Shown here piece after piece: positions 53,634 to 55,572 of a stretch of DNA of 55,572 bases. The notes beneath the pieces are model-generated. The model ran no database searches, had not been told where the DNA came from, and saw only the letters and a program-made list of their open reading frames with translations. The DNA lies in assembly GCF_017875235.1 (NCBI RefSeq), contig NZ_JAGGMI010000022.1, positions 1 through 55,572 of the forward strand, given 5' to 3'. The stretch comes from Asticcacaulis solisilvae. Its GTDB lineage: Bacteria; Pseudomonadota; Alphaproteobacteria; Caulobacterales; Caulobacteraceae. How positions within the stretch are numbered: position 1 is the stretch's first letter; every line of letters starts with the position of its first letter. Made by a program: the position numbers and the translations under genes.

Positions 53634-54451
53634 CCACGGACAACAGCCCTGACCTATGGCGCGACGCCCTGCCCCGCCCGAGGCCCGACGGCAGCAAGTA
53701 CGATCGCGGCCACGCTCTGATTGTCGGCGGTCCGATCCAGTCGACGGGTGCGGCGCGGCTGGCGGCGCGGGCGTGTTTACGCATTGGCGCGGGCCTGGTG
53801 TCGGTGGTGTGCGACGAGACGGCCCTGCCTGTCTATGCCACGGCCCTCGAAGCCATCATGACCAAGGTCGCCAGGGACGCGGCGGCGTTTTCACACCTCC
53901 TTGAAGACAAGCGCATCACCGCCGTCCTTATTGGTCCCGGCGCGGGCCTTTCCCCCCGGACCTGCGACTTCGCCATGGCCGCGCTTGCCTCAGGCCCTTG
54001 TGTGCTCGATGCCGATGCCCTGACCGTGTTCAAGAAGGTTCCGGCGGCGCTGTTTCGCGCGACGTCCGCCACCACGCTGCTCACCCCGCACGAAGGCGAG
54101 TTCACCCGCCTGTTCGGCCCGGTCAGCGACCGTGTCTCAGACACTCAGAAAGCCGCGCGGGCTTCCGGCGCCGTTGTGCTGTTAAAGGGAAAAGACACCG
54201 TCATCGCCGCGCCGGATGGCCGCACCGTCATCAACCGCGACGCGCCGCCGCAACTGGCGACCGCCGGCACGGGCGATGTGCTGGCTGGCATGGCGACGGG
54301 ACTGATGGCCCAGGGCATGGCGACATTCGATGCCGCCTGCGCGGCGGCCTGGCTGCACGCCGAAGCCGCCCGCCGTTTCGGCATAGGCCTGATCGCCGAG
54401 GACCTGGAAACCCAGCTCCCCGGCATATTATCAGCTTTTAGATCGGAATGA
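53630..54451 (+). CDS. nnrD: ADP-dependent NAD(P)H-hydrate dehydratase
   Basis: A 273-residue ribokinase-fold enzyme that repairs hydrated NADH/NADPH (NADHX) with ADP. Visible are RGHALIVGG near the start, LIGPGAGLSP, LDADALTVF, TPHEGEFTRLFG, LKGKDTVIAAPDG and the signature AGTGDVLAGMATGLMAQG. It is the dehydratase domain alone, without the epimerase (NnrE) domain often fused in other bacteria. Overlaps the preceding zincin gene by 4 bp. Its last codons (AGA TCG GAA TGA) lie inside a dispersed repeat, which supplies the stop. Confidence 0.9.
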   Translation: MTTDNSPDLWRDALPRPRPDGSKYDRGHALIVGGPIQSTGAARLAARACLRIGAGLVSVVCDETALPVYATALEAIMTKVARDAAAFSHLLEDKRITAVLIGPGAGLSPRTCDFAMAALASGPCVLDADALTVFKKVPAALFRATSATTLLTPHEGEFTRLFGPVSDRVSDTQKAARASGAVVLLKGKDTVIAAPDGRTVINRDAPPQLATAGTGDVLAGMATGLMAQGMATFDAACAAAWLHAEAARRFGIGLIAEDLETQLPGILSAFRSE

Positions 54452-54545
54452 TTTTAGATGGAAGCAATCATCCCGATCTAAGTTTTTGCTTTGTCGCGAT
54501 ATTTATGGTGAAAACCGCTTCACACTTTTCGCCATATCGCTCTAG
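54439..54545 (+). repeat. dispersed palindromic repeat, full copy 4
   Basis: Hairpin AGATCGGAATGAT... ...ATCATCCCGATCT, spacer TTTTTGCTTTGTCGCGATAT, then palindrome GTGAAAACCGCTTC-ACACTTTTCGCC ending ATATCGCTCTAG. It lies between convergent genes and supplies both stop codons: TGA of nnrD at its left and TAG of msrA at its right. Confidence 0.85.
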
Positions 54546-55198
54546 ATAACGCAGGTCGCGCCGGTGCCCTTCAGGCCGCAATAGCCGCCCGGGTTCTTGT
54601 CGAGGTAACCCTGGTGGTAGTCCTCGGCGAAGTAGAACGGCGTCGGCGCATCCGCCTCGGTCGTATCCGAAGGCTGGTAGACTTCGGTGGTGATGGCGTC
54701 CTTGCCGAGCGCCTTCATCTGGGTGGCGAAGGCGTCACGGCTGGTCATGGCCAGGGTATATTGTTCCGACGTCGACGGGATGATGGCCGAGCGATACTGG
54801 GTGCCGACGTCATTGCCCTGGCGGTGCCCTTGCGTCGGATCATGGTTCTCCCAGAAGATCTTCAGCAGTTGCTGAAAGCTGATCACCTTGGGATCATAGA
54901 CGACCAGCACGCCTTCGGTGTGCCCCGTCTGGCCGGAGCAGACCTCCTTATAGGTCGGGTTGGGCGTGAAGCCGCCGATATAGCCTGCCGCGGTGGTGAA
55001 GACGCCCGGCTGTTTCCAGAACAGGCGCTCGACGCCCCAGAAGCAGCCCATGGCGAAGACGACGCTTTCCGAGCCTTCCGGATACGGACCTTTAAGCGGG
55101 GTGCCGAGGACCACGTGCGTCTCTTCGGTGGGGATGGGATCGGGCCGACCCGGCAAGGCCTGGCTCTGGGAAATCATCTGGGTTTTGAGACCGAACAT
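54542..55198 (-). CDS. msrA: peptide-methionine (S)-S-oxide reductase
   Basis: A 218-residue MsrA that reduces methionine-S-sulfoxide in proteins. The catalytic motif is GCFWG with C52; then [20 protein letters not shown], a HTEGV segment and [20 protein letters not shown], followed by [11 protein letters not shown]. An N-terminal extension of about 30 residues precedes the domain, without a clear signal peptide. I start at ATG 55198, as TTG 55204 is less likely. Resolving cysteines lie near the C-terminus ([13 protein letters not shown]). Its stop is inside the dispersed repeat. Confidence 0.93.
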   Translation of the reverse strand: MFGLKTQMISQSQALPGRPDPIPTEETHVVLGTPLKGPYPEGSESVVFAMGCFWGVERLFWKQPGVFTTAAGYIGGFTPNPTYKEVCSGQTGHTEGVLVVYDPKVISFQQLLKIFWENHDPTQGHRQGNDVGTQYRSAIIPSTSEQYTLAMTSRDAFATQMKALGKDAITTEVYQPSDTTEADAPTPFYFAEDYHQGYLDKNPGGYCGLKGTGATCVI

Positions 55199-55285
55199 AT
55201 GCAAAGGAACCTTTCGTTACACTGCTTATACGCGCCAGCCTCCGATATGGTTACAAAAAAAGCCAATGAAAGAGTGCTTTCCAGC

Positions 55286-55313
55286 TTGCGAAGTCGCGCG
55301 GCGTGGTTATAAA
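55286..55313 (+). promoter_or_regulatory. promoter of tRNA-Ser
   Basis: TTGCGA (55286-55291), a 16-bp spacer and TATAAA (55308-55313), 46 nt upstream of the tRNA; GGCCGCC follows the -10 box as a GC discriminator. Confidence 0.5.
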
Positions 55314-55358
55314 GGCCGCCTTCCGCGTGACGGCCCTTATGCCTGTCACGATCTGGAT

Positions 55359-55448
55359 GGACAGGTGGCCGAGTGGTTGAAGGCGCACGCCTGGAACGCG
55401 TGTATAGGGGCAACTCTATCGAGGGTTCGAATCCCTCTCTGTCCGCCA
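55359..55448 (+). tRNA. tRNA-Ser (anticodon GGA)
   Basis: A full tRNA-Ser cloverleaf of 90 nt: acceptor GGACAGG paired with CTGTCC plus G-CCA; D-arm GCC-GAGTGGTTGAA-GGC; anticodon stem CACGC / GCGTG with loop CTGGAAC (anticodon GGA); long variable arm TATAGGGGCAACTCTATC; T-arm GAGGG-TTCGAAT-CCCTC. The encoded CCA end (GCCA) is present. The long variable arm confirms class II (Ser). Confidence 0.97.
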
Positions 55449-55460
55449 TTCATGAAAAAA

Positions 55461-55492
55461 GGCTCCCTCGGGAGCCTTCAGACTGCTGACAA
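55461..55492 (+). terminator. hairpin plus CAGACTGCTGACAAA module after tRNA
   Basis: GGCTCC-CTCG-GGAGCC followed by TTCAGACTGCTGACAAAC. The same module follows the RTX gene (19797, minus strand) and is present at 19640, suggesting a conserved 3'-end element. Confidence 0.6.
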
Positions 55493-55523
55493 ACCCCGTC
55501 TTTTTGGCGGGGTTTGTTTTTTG
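55490..55523 (+). terminator. second tRNA terminator
   Basis: AAACCCCG (55491-55498) and CGGGGTTT (55508-55515) form a stem followed by GTTTTTTG, a strong rho-independent terminator. Confidence 0.85.
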
Positions 55524-55572
55524 TCCGTTACTTGGGTTTGGGTATTTTTGGATGCCGGGGTTATGCGGCCGT

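Overview
The window looks like chromosomal DNA of an alphaproteobacterium of the Caulobacterales, probably Asticcacaulis-like. This is inferred from the GC-rich coding sequence, the alphaproteobacterial SOS box (GTTC-N7-GTTC) at recA, an alphaproteobacterial type of rRNA leader, dispersed palindromic repeats of a kind common in alphaproteobacteria, and a set of plant-polysaccharide esterases. There is no prophage, no CRISPR array and no complete insertion sequence. About fifty protein genes and one tRNA are supported.

Layout. 1-575: upstream end of an rRNA operon on the minus strand (leader plus three tandem promoters); the 16S gene itself is off the left edge. 576-7419: two CPBP membrane protease paralogues, an XRE regulator divergent from a membrane protein, a small leader-plus-terminator unit before a conserved gene, trmJ, an SRPBCC/ArsR pair and an unknown gene. 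7561-15545: icd, then three paralogous SGNH esterases of carbohydrate-esterase-2 type around a zinc metallopeptidase, a DUF2939 protein and an AEC transporter. 15589-19498: alaS and recA. 19857-23828: a 1323-residue RTX protein with two integrin-beta-like VWA domains. 24334-27009: gluconate permease, then a 56-residue membrane protein, an ECF sigma factor and a probable membrane anti-sigma factor. 27135-31583: a GFA protein and two DUF885 paralogues. 31756-37610: a glutamate synthase relic, sodC, a YecD-like protein, a GH5 glycosidase, HxlR/GST, and HbpS-like/AraC pairs. 37765-42230: a short UvrA-like protein and typA. 42385-43966: an AT-rich two-gene cassette (membrane-anchored ParA/MinD-like ATPase plus a membrane protein) that stands out as acquired DNA. 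44500-55198: a Sel1-repeat protein, a hybrid histidine kinase, a CE15 glucuronoyl esterase, a lipoprotein, a dicarboxylate transporter with an FAH-family enzyme, a zincin, an NAD(P)HX dehydratase and msrA. 55359-55448: tRNA-Ser(GGA).

How genes work together. The three CE2-like esterases, GH5, CE15 and gluconate permease fit a lifestyle on plant cell-wall sugars: removing acetyl groups, cutting beta-glucans, breaking lignin-glucuronoxylan esters and importing sugar acids. Most regulators sit divergent from, or fused by overlap to, their likely targets. Two repeat families shape gene ends: a palindromic element of about 110 bp whose terminal CTAG often supplies the stop codon of the neighbouring gene, and a CCCTCTCCCCGC-type REP arranged in inverted pairs. 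The most unusual loci are the AT-rich ParA/MinD-like cassette, the RTX protein with duplicated integrin-beta-like domains, and the stop-codon-donating repeats.
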